Shown piece by piece: positions 46,736 to 57,502 of a stretch of DNA of 64,000 nucleotides (within the stretch, counting starts at the first letter, position 1; each line of letters starts with the position of its first letter). The DNA is taken from assembly GCF_003732225.1 (NCBI RefSeq), contig NZ_MOBJ01000010.1, positions 124,001-188,000 on the forward strand, written 5' to 3'. Origin of the DNA: Pseudomonas brassicacearum (lineage in GTDB: Bacteria > Pseudomonadota > Gammaproteobacteria > Pseudomonadales > Pseudomonadaceae). Below the pieces are notes generated by a model. That model did no database searches and had not been told where the DNA came from. It saw nothing but the letters and a program-made list of their open reading frames with translations. A program made the translations under genes and the position numbers.

Positions 46736-47372
46736 GCAGTCTCCTTTCCAGGTAGCGGGCACTGAGGGACAACGGGTAGCAGAGCAGGAAGTAACCGAGC
46801 GCGACCAGGCCGTAGACCATGAAGGGTTCGAAGGTTGCGTTGGCGAGCATGCCGCCGGTTTTGGTGAGTTCGGTGAAACCGATGATCGAGGTCACCGCTG
46901 TGCCTTTGACCACCTGCACCGAGAAGCCCACGGTCGGTGCCACGCCAATGCGCAAGGCTTGCGGCAGGATCACGTAACGCAGTTGTTCAAAGGGATTGAG
47001 CGCCAGGCTCGCCGACGCTTCCCACTGACCGTTGGCGATCGAGTCGACGCAACCGCGCCAGATCTCCGCCAGGTAAGCGCTGGTAAACAACGTCAGGGCA
47101 ATCGCCGCCGCCAGCCACGGCGAAATCTCGATCCCCAGTAGCGCCACGCCGAAAAACACCAGAAACAGCTGCATCAACAGTGGCGTACCCTGGAACAGTT
47201 CGATCCAGGTACGGGCGAAACTGCGCGGCAGGGCGTTTTTCGAAATGCGCAGGGTCATGATCAGCAAGCCGATCAGCCCGCCACCGATAAACGCCACCAG
47301 CGACAGTGCCAGGGTCCATTGCAGGCCGGTGAGCAAGTTGCGCACGATGTCCCAGAAGGTGAAATCGCTCAT
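46722..47372 (-). CDS. Amino acid ABC transporter permease (second)
   Basis: A HisM/HisQ-type permease of 216 residues with about five membrane segments, opening FWDIVRNLLTGLQWTLALSL. The EAA-loop that contacts the ATPase lies in GQWEASASLALNPFEQLRYV with ILPQALRIGVAPTVGF. It overlaps the preceding permease by 4 bases (ATGA). The two permeases probably form a heterodimer. Confidence 0.93.
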   Translation of the reverse strand: MSDFTFWDIVRNLLTGLQWTLALSLVAFIGGGLIGLLIMTLRISKNALPRSFARTWIELFQGTPLLMQLFLVFFGVALLGIEISPWLAAAIALTLFTSAYLAEIWRGCVDSIANGQWEASASLALNPFEQLRYVILPQALRIGVAPTVGFSVQVVKGTAVTSIIGFTELTKTGGMLANATFEPFMVYGLVALGYFLLCYPLSLSARYLERRLHASA

Positions 47373-48049
47373 TGGCTAGTCCTCGCGCTGCTTCTGGCTA
47401 TAAACCGTCGCCCAATCCAGCCCAGCAACTGGCGGATCAGCAAGGCCATGCACAGGTAAACCAGTGTGGTCAGGGCGTAGGTTTCGAAGGCGCGAAAGTT
47501 GCGTGACTGAATGAAGTTGGCGGCAAAACTCAGTTCTTCCGTGGCGATCTGCGAGCACACCGCCGAACCGAGCATGACGATGATGATCTGGCTGCTCAGG
47601 GCCGGCCAGACCTTGCCCAGCGCCGGCAGCAGCACCACGTGGCGGAACGCTTCGAAACGGCTCATCGCCAACGCCGCCGCGGCTTCCAGCTGCCCGCGCG
47701 GGATCGCTTGAATGCCGGCGCGAATGATTTCCGTCGAATAGGCGCCGAGGTTGATCACCATCGCCAACACCGCGGCCTGCCATTCGGAGATTTGCAGGCC
47801 CAGCGACGGCAAGCCGAAGAAGATGAAAAACAGTTGCACCAGAAACGGCGTGTTGCGGATCAATTCGACATAAACCCCGAAAATCCCGGCAAACGGACGG
47901 ATATTCCACGCCCGTACCACGGCGCCGACAATCCCCAGGCTGACCCCGAGCAGCGCGCCGATGGCCGTTAGCTCAAGGGTGAACAGCGCACCGCGCAGCA
48001 ACAGGTCGGTGTTTTGCACCACCGGTAAAAAGTCGAACTGATAGGCCAT
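47369..48049 (-). CDS. Amino acid ABC transporter permease (first)
   Basis: A permease of 226 residues, HisM/GlnP type, with DLLLRGALFTLELTAIGALL at the start, ELIRNTPFLVQLFFIFFGLP in the middle and the EAA-loop PRGQLEAAAALAMSRFEAFR. It lies 34 bases after the binding-protein gene. Hydrophobicity predicts five membrane segments. Confidence 0.93.
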   Translation of the reverse strand: MAYQFDFLPVVQNTDLLLRGALFTLELTAIGALLGVSLGIVGAVVRAWNIRPFAGIFGVYVELIRNTPFLVQLFFIFFGLPSLGLQISEWQAAVLAMVINLGAYSTEIIRAGIQAIPRGQLEAAAALAMSRFEAFRHVVLLPALGKVWPALSSQIIIVMLGSAVCSQIATEELSFAANFIQSRNFRAFETYALTTLVYLCMALLIRQLLGWIGRRFIARSSARTSQ

Positions 48050-48083
48050 GGGCAGGTTCCTCGATTAAGCGGCGTCGCGACAA

Positions 48084-48869
48084 TCAGAGATCGGCTGGCA
48101 GCGGTTGCTTGAGCCAGGTCTGGGAGTTTTTCTCCAGGCTGCCGTCGGTTCTGGCGGTGGCGAGGATCTGGTTGACCTTGTCCAGCAGCGCCGGCTCGTT
48201 CTTGTTCACGCCAACGTAGACCGGCGAGTCCTTGAGTTTCACTTTCAGCGCTGGAATGCGTTTCGGGTTGCGTTCACTGATGGCCACCATCACCACGTTG
48301 CCGCTGGCGATCAGGTCGACCTGGCCTGCGAGGTAAGCGGCGACGGTCGAGTTGTTGTCTTCGAAGCGCTTGATGGTTACGCCTTGCGGGGCAACGGCGG
48401 TCAGCTCGATGTCTTCGATGGCGCCACGGGTGACGCTGATGGTTTTGCCTTTGAGGTCATCCAGGCCGTTGATGGCGACCTCGGGCGGGCCGAAAACCGC
48501 GAGATAGAAGGGGGCATAGGCGCGGGAGAAGTCGATGACCTTCTCGCGCTCAGGGTTTTTACCGAGGCTGGAGATCACCAGGTCGACCTTGCCGGTGGTC
48601 AGGAACGGAATGCGGTTGGTGCTGTTGACCGGCGTCAGTTCGAGTTTGACCTTGAGCTGGTCGGCCAGGAGCGCAGCAGTGTCGATGTCCAGGCCGCGGG
48701 GTTTCATGTCCGGGCCCACCGAGCCAAACGGCGGGAAATCCTGAGGCACGGCGACCTTGAGTGTCCCGCGCTTGACCACATCCTCCAGGCCGTCGGCATG
48801 GGCGGGGAACTGACAGAGCATCAGGCTGGCGAACAGGGCAGTGAGCAGGGCGCTGCAACGCTGGGTCAT
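48084..48869 (-). CDS. Amino acid ABC transporter substrate-binding protein
   Basis: A periplasmic binding protein of the SBP_bac_3 family, 261 residues. The signal peptide (MTQRCSALLTALFASLMLCQ, cut near AHADG) is followed by DVVKRGTLKVAVPQDFPPFG and the family segment DMKPRGLDIDTAALLADQL. The pattern resembles glutamine/glutamate-type proteins, but the ligand is not determined. I chose ATG 48869 because it gives the signal peptide. First gene of the operon, divergent from the GntR regulator. Confidence 0.92.
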   Translation of the reverse strand: MTQRCSALLTALFASLMLCQFPAHADGLEDVVKRGTLKVAVPQDFPPFGSVGPDMKPRGLDIDTAALLADQLKVKLELTPVNSTNRIPFLTTGKVDLVISSLGKNPEREKVIDFSRAYAPFYLAVFGPPEVAINGLDDLKGKTISVTRGAIEDIELTAVAPQGVTIKRFEDNNSTVAAYLAGQVDLIASGNVVMVAISERNPKRIPALKVKLKDSPVYVGVNKNEPALLDKVNQILATARTDGSLEKNSQTWLKQPLPADL

Positions 48870-48981
48870 GGCAAATCTCCGGATTCGGCAAGTGATTTCT
48901 GCGAATCGACAGAGCACAGCCCGTGCCAACCCCCGGCGAAATGCCTGTCAGACCGCGGATTTACTGGCATTGATCGGTCTT

Positions 48982-49107
48982 ACTGGTCTGAACAGTTGCT
49001 GGTTTTTTCGCACCTTGATCGGGCATCGCCCAAGGCGCTCGAACCCCCGTGGGGCACGACTTGCCTGACTCGGCGATTAGCTTTACAACTAGCCGCTCAC
49101 TGGTCTG
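48982..49107. promoter_or_regulatory. Candidate GntR operators (ACTGGTCTG repeats)
   Basis: ACTGGTCTG occurs at 48982-48990 and 49099-49107 in the 254-base region between the divergent transporter and regulator genes. The first extends to ACTGGTCTGAACAGT, a near-palindrome; the second lies 17 bases before the regulator start. FCD-type GntR proteins often bind TGGTCTGACCA-like sites. Confidence 0.4.
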
Positions 49108-49123
49108 GCTCGTCTGAAAAAAC

Positions 49124-49828
49124 ATGAATTCCATCTCCCGCGCCGTACCCGAAGTGGCGCTGCACGCCATCCGTAAACTGATTGCCGAACAGGGTTTCGG
49201 GCCGGGGGATGTGCTGCCTTCGCAGCGCGATCTGGCAGTGCAACTGGGTGTGAGCCGGGCGTCGCTGCGCGAGGCGCTGTCATCCTTGAGTGCCTTGGGG
49301 GTGATCAGCGTGCAGCCGGGCAAGGGGGTATTCGTGCAGGCGGTTGAGCCATCCCCGGCGATGTCGGGGGTGAGTTGGCCGTTCGCTGCTCAAGCCTCGC
49401 CTGTGGATATCTTTCAACTGCGCTATGCCCTGGAGGGTTTCGCGGCGGGGTTGGCGGCGGTGACGTTGAGCGCCGATGAGCTGGATGCCCTTGAAGACAA
49501 CGTCGCAGCGATGCGCGACGAGTTGCGTGCCGGGGACTTCGACGCGGCGGCGCGACTGGATTTCGAATTCCATCGGCGAATCCTGCTGGCCAGCGGCAAT
49601 CAGGCGATGTTGAGCATTCTGACGGCGAGTGCCGAGCTCTTTCTGGAGAGCCAGAAACTACCGTTCATCCGGGCCGAACGGGCCATGGAAACCTGGCAAG
49701 AACACCGCAAGATCCTTCGAGCGCTGGCCCGCCGGGCTTCGAGTGCCGCCCAGAAGGCTATGCAGGAGCATGTGCGCAACGCGGCCCTGCGCACTGGAAT
49801 TTCCTTCGTGACCCCCGCCACGCCGTGA
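49124..49828 (+). CDS. GntR family regulator, FadR/FCD type
   Basis: The 234-residue protein has an N-terminal winged helix (GPGDVLPSQRDLAVQLGVSR, then ASLREALSSLSALGVISVQP) and a C-terminal FCD effector domain (VDIFQLRYALEGFAAGLAAV, with LDFEFHRRILLASGN and the metal-binding histidine in the later EHRKILRAL). It diverges from the amino acid transporter, so it likely controls it, with an amino acid or related acid as effector; this is inference. Confidence 0.9.
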   Translation: MNSISRAVPEVALHAIRKLIAEQGFGPGDVLPSQRDLAVQLGVSRASLREALSSLSALGVISVQPGKGVFVQAVEPSPAMSGVSWPFAAQASPVDIFQLRYALEGFAAGLAAVTLSADELDALEDNVAAMRDELRAGDFDAAARLDFEFHRRILLASGNQAMLSILTASAELFLESQKLPFIRAERAMETWQEHRKILRALARRASSAAQKAMQEHVRNAALRTGISFVTPATP

Positions 49829-49948
49829 CTTGAGCTATACCCAAACTCATGGGCCGCCATAGCGAGACTCAATCATCTGCGGCTTCCTGAACGAGGGAAG
49901 GGCAGCTATGATGGGCCACGTTTTTTTGCTTACAACCTGGAGACTTCC

Positions 49949-50278
49949 ATGAGCAGCGATCTTATCAAACACGTTAGCGACGCTAGCTTCGAAGCTGACG
50001 TACTCAAGGCCGAAGGTGCTGTACTGGTCGACTACTGGGCTGAGTGGTGTGGCCCATGCAAGATGATCGCTCCGGTTCTGGACGAAATCGCTGAAACCTA
50101 CAAAGGCAAGCTGACCGTTGCCAAGCTGAACATCGACGAAAACCAGGAAACCCCGGCCAAGCACGGCGTGCGTGGTATCCCGACCCTGATGTTGTTCAAA
50201 AATGGCAACGTCGAAGCGACCAAGGTTGGCGCGCTGTCGAAGTCGCAACTGGCTGCCTTCCTCGACGCCAACATCTAA
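49949..50278 (+). CDS. trxA: Thioredoxin 1
   Basis: TrxA is the general dithiol reductant for ribonucleotide reductase, PAPS reductase and other proteins. The 109-residue protein has the active site [20 protein letters not shown] and the cis-proline in [14 protein letters not shown]. Length is typical. GGAGACTTCC precedes the start. It has its own terminator and lies 248 bases before rho, as in E. coli. Confidence 0.97.
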   Translation: MSSDLIKHVSDASFEADVLKAEGAVLVDYWAEWCGPCKMIAPVLDEIAETYKGKLTVAKLNIDENQETPAKHGVRGIPTLMLFKNGNVEATKVGALSKSQLAAFLDANI

Positions 50279-50300
50279 GCGTCGTTGCAAGTGTCACCCA

Positions 50301-50329
50301 AAAGGCCCCGCAAATAGCGGGGCCTTTTC
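50301..50329 (+). terminator. Intrinsic terminator of trxA
   Basis: AAAGGCCCCGC pairs with GCGGGGCCTTT around an AAATA loop, followed by T and CG. It ends trxA before the rho leader. Confidence 0.9.
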
Positions 50330-50526
50330 GTTATTCAGGGCTAGACGCTCCGAAACTCAGGTGTTACATTCGGCCCCGCACTGGTTTCTCCAGCGCCCCC
50401 TGCAAGCCGTCGCCGACGCTCTCCTTTTCGAATAAGTACGCGATCCTGTCGCCTTCTCTGCGGCGCGGCCTCATTAAGCCAAAAGCTTAATTTCCCCCCC
50501 TCCATAAATGATTACGTCATTCCTAT

Positions 50527-51786
<1,260 letters not shown>

Positions 51787-51802
51787 GTCGAGCGGGAATG
51801 CG

Positions 51803-51826
51803 AAAGCCGGGGAAACCCGGCTTTTT
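51803..51826 (+). terminator. Intrinsic terminator of rho
   Basis: AAAGCCGGG pairs with CCCGGCTTT around GAAA, followed by TTT, 17 bases after the rho stop. Confidence 0.88.
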
Positions 51827-51927
51827 GCTATCTGATTTTTGATGATTTGCCAGGTCACTCTTCTGAACGGGTGGGTTCGAGGCTAAACTCATGCCCCCGA
51901 ACGCCATGGCCAAAACGAGGCTAATGC

Positions 51928-53394
51928 ATGCAGTATCGCGACTTGCGCGACTTTATCAGCGGCCTGGAACAGCGCGGCGAGCTCAAGCGCATCCAGGTTC
52001 CGGTGTCACCAGTGCTGGAAATGACCGAGGTCTGCGATCGCACCTTGCGGGCCAAGGGCCCGGCGCTGCTGTTCGAAAACCCGACCGGCTATGACATTCC
52101 CGTGCTTGGCAACCTGTTCGGTACGCCTGAGCGCGTGGCTTTGGGCATGGGCGCCGAAGCCGTCAGCGAACTGCGCGAGATTGGCAAACTGCTGGCCTTC
52201 CTCAAAGAGCCTGAGCCGCCAAAGGGTCTGAAAGACGCCTGGTCCAAGCTGCCGATCTTCCGCAAGATCATCGCCATGGCGCCGAAAGTCGTCAAAGACG
52301 CGATCTGCCAGGAAGTGGTCATCGAAGGCGATGACGTCGACCTGGCGATGCTGCCGGTGCAGACCTGCTGGCCCGGCGATGTCGGCCCGCTGATCACCTG
52401 GGGCCTGACGGTCACCAAAGGTCCGAACAAGGATCGCCAGAACCTCGGCATCTATCGCCAGCAGGTGATCGGCCGTAACAAAGTCATCATGCGCTGGCTG
52501 AGCCACCGTGGCGGCGCGCTGGACTACCGCGAGTGGTGCGAGAAGCATCCGGGCCAGCCGTTCCCGGTGTCCGTGGCGCTGGGCGCCGACCCTGCGACCA
52601 TACTGGGTGCCGTGACGCCGGTGCCGGACAGCCTGTCCGAGTACGCCTTCGCCGGCCTGTTGCGCGGTAACCGCACCGAGTTGGTGAAGTGCCGTGGCAA
52701 CGACCTGCAAGTGCCGGCCACCGCCGAGATCATCCTCGAAGGCGTGATCCATCCGGGCGAAATGGCTGACGAAGGTCCTTACGGCGACCACACCGGCTAT
52801 TACAACGAAGTCGACAGCTTCCCGGTGTTCACCGTCGAGCGCATCACGCACCGCATCAAGCCGATCTACCACAGCACCTATACCGGCCGTCCACCGGATG
52901 AGCCGGCGATCCTTGGTGTGGCGCTGAACGAAGTGTTCGTGCCGATCCTGCAAAAGCAGTTCCCTGAGATCACCGACTTCTACCTGCCGCCCGAAGGCTG
53001 CTCGTACCGCATGGCCATTGTGACCATGAAGAAGCAGTATCCCGGCCACGCCAAGCGGGTAATGCTCGGTGTCTGGTCGTTTTTGCGACAGTTCATGTAC
53101 ACCAAGTTCGTTATCGTCACTGACGACGATATCAACGCCCGCGACTGGAACGACGTGATCTGGGCCATCACCACGCGCATGGACCCCAAGCGCGATACGG
53201 TGATGATCGATAACACGCCGATCGACTACCTCGACTTCGCCTCGCCGATTTCCGGCCTGGGGTCGAAGATGGGGCTCGATGCCACGCATAAATGGCCCGG
53301 TGAAACCACCCGCGAGTGGGGCCGGGTGATCGTCAAGGATGAGGCGGTGACACGCCGGATCGATGCCATCTGGAATCAGTTAGGAATAGATTGA
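51928..53394 (+). CDS. ubiD: 4-hydroxy-3-polyprenylbenzoate decarboxylase UbiD
   Basis: UbiD decarboxylates the polyprenyl-hydroxybenzoate intermediate of ubiquinone synthesis with prenylated FMN made by UbiX. The 488-residue protein starts [20 protein letters not shown]. Prenyl-FMN-binding and catalytic parts include [40 protein letters not shown], and [20 protein letters not shown] with the catalytic glutamate. The stop overlaps the start of the following reductase by 1 base. In E. coli fre lies at the same place. Confidence 0.96.
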   Translation: MQYRDLRDFISGLEQRGELKRIQVPVSPVLEMTEVCDRTLRAKGPALLFENPTGYDIPVLGNLFGTPERVALGMGAEAVSELREIGKLLAFLKEPEPPKGLKDAWSKLPIFRKIIAMAPKVVKDAICQEVVIEGDDVDLAMLPVQTCWPGDVGPLITWGLTVTKGPNKDRQNLGIYRQQVIGRNKVIMRWLSHRGGALDYREWCEKHPGQPFPVSVALGADPATILGAVTPVPDSLSEYAFAGLLRGNRTELVKCRGNDLQVPATAEIILEGVIHPGEMADEGPYGDHTGYYNEVDSFPVFTVERITHRIKPIYHSTYTGRPPDEPAILGVALNEVFVPILQKQFPEITDFYLPPEGCSYRMAIVTMKKQYPGHAKRVMLGVWSFLRQFMYTKFVIVTDDDINARDWNDVIWAITTRMDPKRDTVMIDNTPIDYLDFASPISGLGSKMGLDATHKWPGETTREWGRVIVKDEAVTRRIDAIWNQLGID

Positions 53395-54371
53395 TGCGTG
53401 TAACCTTGCAGCCGTCCGGAGCAGTGCTTGAGATACTGCCCGGCGAGCGGATTCTCGATGGGGCGCGGCGCCTGGGCTATGAGTGCCCGCAAAGCTGTCG
53501 TAATGGCAACTGCCACGTTTGTGGAGCGTTGCTGGTTGAAGGCCGGGTCAAGCAGTCAGGCGATGTGCGCGACCACGGCGAGTTCTACACTTGCATAGCA
53601 GAGCCGCTGGAAGACTGCATCGTATTGTGGGATGGCGTCCTTGCGCTGGGAGAGCTACCGGTGCGCAGCCTGTCGTGTCAGGTCACTGAATGCATAGACG
53701 TTGGCGGCGATACCTGGCGGGTTCGACTGCGGGCTCCGGCTGGCAAGCCGCCGCGCTATCACGCTGGGCAGTACCTGCTGATCGAGCGCGAGAATGGCGA
53801 AAAATCTGCCTTCTCATTGGCCTCGGCACCGCACTCGGGGCGAGATCTGGAAATTCATGTGCTGGCGCGCGAAGCCAGCGCACTGAGCCTGATCGAGCAG
53901 TTGCAGCGCAATCGCATGGTGCGCATCGAAATGCCCTTCGGCGATACGCATCTGGCCGAATTGCCTGAGAGTCCGCTGGTGTTGATGGCTGCGGGTACCG
54001 GCATGGGGCAGATCCACAGCCTGATCGAGCATTGCCGGGCCAAGGGTTTCAAGCATCCGGTGCATTTGTACTGGGGTGTGCGGCGACCGGAAGATTTTTA
54101 TCAGATCGAGCATTGGGATGAATGGCTGAAGCTGCCCAACCTGTTCCTGCACAAGGTCGTCAGCGATCTGTGCGGTTGGGAAGGGCGTTGCGGCATGTTG
54201 CACGAGGCGGTTTGCGAGGATTTCCCCGATCTGAAATCCCTGCATGTGTATGCCAGTGGTTCGCCGGCGATGGTTTACGGCACTCTGGACGCCTTGGTCA
54301 ACGCCGGGATGGACGCCCACCAGATGCGCGCTGACGTCTTCGCCTACGCGCCCCGACCGCAAGCAAGCTAG
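53394..54371 (+). CDS. 2Fe-2S/FAD reductase (AscD-like)
   Basis: The 325-residue protein joins an N-terminal plant-type ferredoxin (residues 1-85: CPQSCRNGNCHVCGA, with a fourth Cys in FYTCIAEPL) to a ferredoxin-NADP reductase module (PPRYHAGQYLLIERENGEKS for FAD, VLMAAGTGMGQIHSLIEHCR for NAD(P)H, ending FAYAPRP). It resembles CDP-6-deoxy-3,4-glucoseen reductases and aromatic oxygenase reductases. ATG 53394 overlaps the ubiD stop by one base. The E. coli neighbour Fre lacks the ferredoxin part. It could reduce flavin or an oxygenase; the partner is unknown. Confidence 0.9.
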   Translation: MRVTLQPSGAVLEILPGERILDGARRLGYECPQSCRNGNCHVCGALLVEGRVKQSGDVRDHGEFYTCIAEPLEDCIVLWDGVLALGELPVRSLSCQVTECIDVGGDTWRVRLRAPAGKPPRYHAGQYLLIERENGEKSAFSLASAPHSGRDLEIHVLAREASALSLIEQLQRNRMVRIEMPFGDTHLAELPESPLVLMAAGTGMGQIHSLIEHCRAKGFKHPVHLYWGVRRPEDFYQIEHWDEWLKLPNLFLHKVVSDLCGWEGRCGMLHEAVCEDFPDLKSLHVYASGSPAMVYGTLDALVNAGMDAHQMRADVFAYAPRPQAS

Positions 54372-54847
54372 AAGCGCACGCCGGTGGTGATCATCGCGGC
54401 ATTAAAACCGAGCAGAACCAGCTCGGCGGCCACCGGACCGTAATGCGCGCCCAGTGATGGAATGATCACGGGCGCTACGCCGAAGTGGTTGAGCGGAATC
54501 TTGTCCTTGTACTCGCCGCTGTAACCCTGAAGTAATCCACCGGTCAGCTTTATATACACCGGATAGTCGGCGCTCTCGTAACGCTTCCCCGCATAGGCGT
54601 AATACGAGCGCTGACTGAACGAGTTACGAAAAGTCGCTGCGCCAAACAACCAGCCGGATGCTTCATTGCGTTCAAGGCCGATCAGGTCCTGATTGTTATT
54701 GTGATCGGGGTCTGGCGAATAGTGCTTGGTGTAGAGGCTACCTTGCAGGTACCAGAAACCCTTGTCTTCCCGAGTCGGGCTTTCTACTGCCAGCGCCGGG
54801 GTGGCCAGCGCCAGTAACAGCAGACCGTACATTTTCAGGTTTTTCAT
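54368..54847 (-). CDS. Outer-membrane beta-barrel protein (unnamed)
   Basis: I do not recognise a firm family. The 159-residue protein has a signal peptide (MKNLKMYGLLLLALATPALA) and a body rich in alternating hydrophobic and aromatic residues, ending in ITTGVRF with the terminal phenylalanine typical of outer-membrane barrels. A PagP-like eight-stranded barrel is possible (WYLQGSLYTKHYSPDPDHNN is PagP-like in style). The gene converges on the reductase; the stops overlap by 4 bases. It may be linked to lipid A or glycerophosphate metabolism. Confidence 0.72.
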   Translation of the reverse strand: MKNLKMYGLLLLALATPALAVESPTREDKGFWYLQGSLYTKHYSPDPDHNNNQDLIGLERNEASGWLFGAATFRNSFSQRSYYAYAGKRYESADYPVYIKLTGGLLQGYSGEYKDKIPLNHFGVAPVIIPSLGAHYGPVAAELVLLGFNAAMITTGVRF

Positions 54848-55189
54848 CTTGCGACCTCTATTGGTAATTCGGCTTGCGCCTGTGGAGGCTGCTATACGCC
54901 TGCATTCAAAGAAGGGGCGGCAGGGTATCAGACGAATACGTCAGAAAGATCTGTTAAGTGACGGTTGATTCTGAACGGCCGCAAGGCTTATGCATATTTC
55001 ATTCGGGTATTTAAGGTATTTCCCAAAGAGTATTAGGCTATATATCAGGCTCCTTCATGGGTTGCAGTCCTTGATATAGAAGGGTCATACGTCCTTTAGC
55101 ACTTTTCGTTTTACGTTTACTGCTATATGTTCTATGACGTTAATCTTACTTACATCTTGTAATACTTGTGGGACTGAACACCCTTTGCC
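54848..55189. other. 342-bp AT-rich intergenic region
   Basis: This lies between the outer-membrane protein (divergent) and chaC. It is distinctly AT-rich from 54960 to 55180 and must hold both promoters. I see no gene, repeat or strong regulatory site. Confidence 0.5.
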
Positions 55190-55828
55190 ATGACCGCCAT
55201 TGAATCTGCTTGTTTGAATCTGGCTTACCCTCCGCGGCTCGATCTGGGCGCGCAGCTGACTCACGAACAATTGCTCAGCTCGATGCAGTCCACCATGGCT
55301 CGGCACAAGGGTGGGCCGGTCTGGTTATTCGCTTATGGTTCATTGATCTGGCGCCCGGAATGCACAGCCGTCGAGCGGGTGCGCGGGCGCGTGCATGGTT
55401 ACCATCGCGGCTTGTACCTGTGGTCCCACGAACACCGCGGTACGCCGGAAATGCCGGGGCTGGTGTTTGGTCTGGATCGCGGCGGCTCTTGCAGCGGCTT
55501 TGCCTATCGGTTGCCCGAGGAGCAATTGGAAGCATCGCTGTACGCACTTTGGCAGCGCGAAATGCCGGTGCCGTCTTATCGCCCGCACTGGCTCAATTGC
55601 CGGCTGGAAGACGGAAGCAAGGTTCAGGCATTGGGGTTTGTTTTGGAGCGGCACCTGCCCAGCTACGCCGGCAACTTGCCGGACCATGTGCTGAGCCAGG
55701 TGTTCGAAAGCGCTTGCGGGCGTTACGGTACCACTCGCGATTATGTCGAGCAGACTGCACACGCCCTGCGCAGCCACGCCATGCCAGACCGGAATCTGGA
55801 GGCGCGGCTCAAGCGCTGCAAGGCTTAA
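55190..55828 (+). CDS. chaC: Gamma-glutamylcyclotransferase (ChaC-like)
   Basis: ChaC-type enzymes split glutathione to 5-oxoproline and Cys-Gly in the cytoplasm. The 212-residue protein has the family substrate loop [14 protein letters not shown], then [20 protein letters not shown] and [20 protein letters not shown] with the conserved acidic catalytic region. A 30-residue N-terminal extension precedes the domain. The stop overlaps that of glpT by 4 bases. Confidence 0.9.
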   Translation: MTAIESACLNLAYPPRLDLGAQLTHEQLLSSMQSTMARHKGGPVWLFAYGSLIWRPECTAVERVRGRVHGYHRGLYLWSHEHRGTPEMPGLVFGLDRGGSCSGFAYRLPEEQLEASLYALWQREMPVPSYRPHWLNCRLEDGSKVQALGFVLERHLPSYAGNLPDHVLSQVFESACGRYGTTRDYVEQTAHALRSHAMPDRNLEARLKRCKA

Positions 55829-57174
55829 GCGAGTGCTTCACGACCCTGACTGGCGACTTGCTTGTGCCACAAAGTCGGTGCCAGGCAAGCCATCGCCAAC
55901 AGACACGCACCGACCAGCAACACGAAACCGCCATCCCAGCCGAAGTGGTCCACGGTGTAGCCCATCGCTGCACTGGCCGCGACCGACCCGCCCAGATAAC
56001 CGAACAAACCGGTGAAACCCGCAGCAGTGCCGGCGGCTTTCTTCGGCGCCAGTTCCAGCGCTTGCAGGCCGATCAGCATCACCGGGCCATAGATCAGGAA
56101 GCCGATAGAGAACAGCGCGATCATGTCGATGGTCGGGTTGCCGGCCGGGTTCAGCCAGTAAACCAGGGTCGCCACGGTGACCAATGCCATGAACACCATG
56201 CCGGTCAGGCCACGGTTGCCGCGGAAAATCTTGTCCGACATCCAGCCGCACAGCAGCGTGCCCGGGATACCGGCCCACTCGTAGAAAAAGTACGCCCACG
56301 AGGTTTTATCCACGTCGAAGTGCTTGGCTTCCTTCAGGTAGGTCGGCGCCCAGTCCAGCACGCCGTAGCGCAGCAGGTAGACAAAGACGTTGGCCATGGC
56401 GATGTACCAGAGCATTTTGTTGCGCAGCACGTACTTGACGAAGATTTCCTTGGCGCTGAATTCGTCTTCGTGGCTGGCATCGTAGCCTTCCGGGTAATCG
56501 TTCTTGTACTTCTCGATAGGCGGCAGGCCTACCGATTGCGGGGTATCGCGCATCACCATGAAGGCGAACACTGCCACCAGCAAGGCCACGGCTGCCGGGA
56601 CGTAGAACGCCGCGTGCCAGTCGTTGAAAAGGCCCATGCCAAGCAGGAACAGCGGGCCAATCAGGCCGCCGCCGACGTTATGCGCGACGTTCCAGACCGA
56701 CACCACGCCACCACGTTCCTTCTGCGACCACCAGTGCACCATGGTCCGGCCGCTCGGCGGCCAACCCATGCCCTGGGCCCAGCCGTTGATGAACAGGAGG
56801 ATGAACATCATGGTCACGCTGGACGTTGCCCAGGGTGCGAAACCGAAAATGAACATGACCCCGGCCGATACCAGCAAGCCAAAGGGCAGGAAGTACCGCG
56901 GGTTGGAACGGTCGGACACCAGGCCCATCAAAAACTTCGACAAGCCGTAGGCAATCGCGATTGCCGACATCGCCAGGCCCAACTGGCCACGGGTGTAGCC
57001 TTCGTCGATCAGGTACGGCATGGCCAGGGAGAAGTTTTTGCGCAGCAGGTAATAACCCGCGTAGCCAAAGAAAATCCCGGCGAAGATTTGCCAGCGCAAG
57101 CGCCGGTAGGTGCTGTCTACGTGTTCTTCAGGCAATGGAGCCTGATGTGCGGCAGGACGAAAGAAAGCAAACAT
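55825..57174 (-). CDS. glpT: Glycerol-3-phosphate transporter GlpT
   Basis: GlpT is a major facilitator antiporter that exchanges glycerol-3-phosphate for phosphate at the inner membrane and also admits fosfomycin. The 449-residue protein has twelve membrane segments, starting with [20 protein letters not shown] and the conserved [16 protein letters not shown], an essential arginine in the same helix. Further markers are [20 protein letters not shown] and [13 protein letters not shown]. It converges on chaC. Confidence 0.96.
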   Translation of the reverse strand: MFAFFRPAAHQAPLPEEHVDSTYRRLRWQIFAGIFFGYAGYYLLRKNFSLAMPYLIDEGYTRGQLGLAMSAIAIAYGLSKFLMGLVSDRSNPRYFLPFGLLVSAGVMFIFGFAPWATSSVTMMFILLFINGWAQGMGWPPSGRTMVHWWSQKERGGVVSVWNVAHNVGGGLIGPLFLLGMGLFNDWHAAFYVPAAVALLVAVFAFMVMRDTPQSVGLPPIEKYKNDYPEGYDASHEDEFSAKEIFVKYVLRNKMLWYIAMANVFVYLLRYGVLDWAPTYLKEAKHFDVDKTSWAYFFYEWAGIPGTLLCGWMSDKIFRGNRGLTGMVFMALVTVATLVYWLNPAGNPTIDMIALFSIGFLIYGPVMLIGLQALELAPKKAAGTAAGFTGLFGYLGGSVAASAAMGYTVDHFGWDGGFVLLVGACLLAMACLAPTLWHKQVASQGREALA

Positions 57175-57502
57175 TCAAGAGCTCCAAATTTCTTGTTTTG
57201 ACTGCGGATGCGAATGTTACAGTTTCGTTACCGAAGATGGCACCGTTTCTCATCTGTAAAAAAGACGCAAATGAACAAAATCGCGCGTTCTTTTATGAAC
57301 ATGTCGCTCAGATGTAAGGAGAGGGCGGCGTAGGAATAATTACCCGAAGGCCTGAGTGCGGTTCTTTCGCGCAACGTAGGGCGAAGATTTAGGAAATGTC
57401 CTGGGTTCAGATGAGAGGTCATCGCATTTAGCTTCTGGGGTTTGAGCCTTAACCTTCGTACTGATGCCAAATTCGGTATTTCAGTCGCAAGGGAGTGGGG
57501 TT
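57175..57502. other. 328-bp intergenic region upstream of glpT
   Basis: It holds the divergent promoters of glpT and the TonB-domain gene. A feature of note is ATGAACA at 57271-57277 and 57295-57301 around a GTTC (57287-57290), giving GAAC/GTTC half-sites that may be a GlpR operator; the match is weak. No gene is seen. Confidence 0.45.

Noticed and set aside
57271-57301. Possible GlpR operator before glpT
   Set aside because: GAAC/GTTC half-sites exist, but spacing does not fit a clear operator model.
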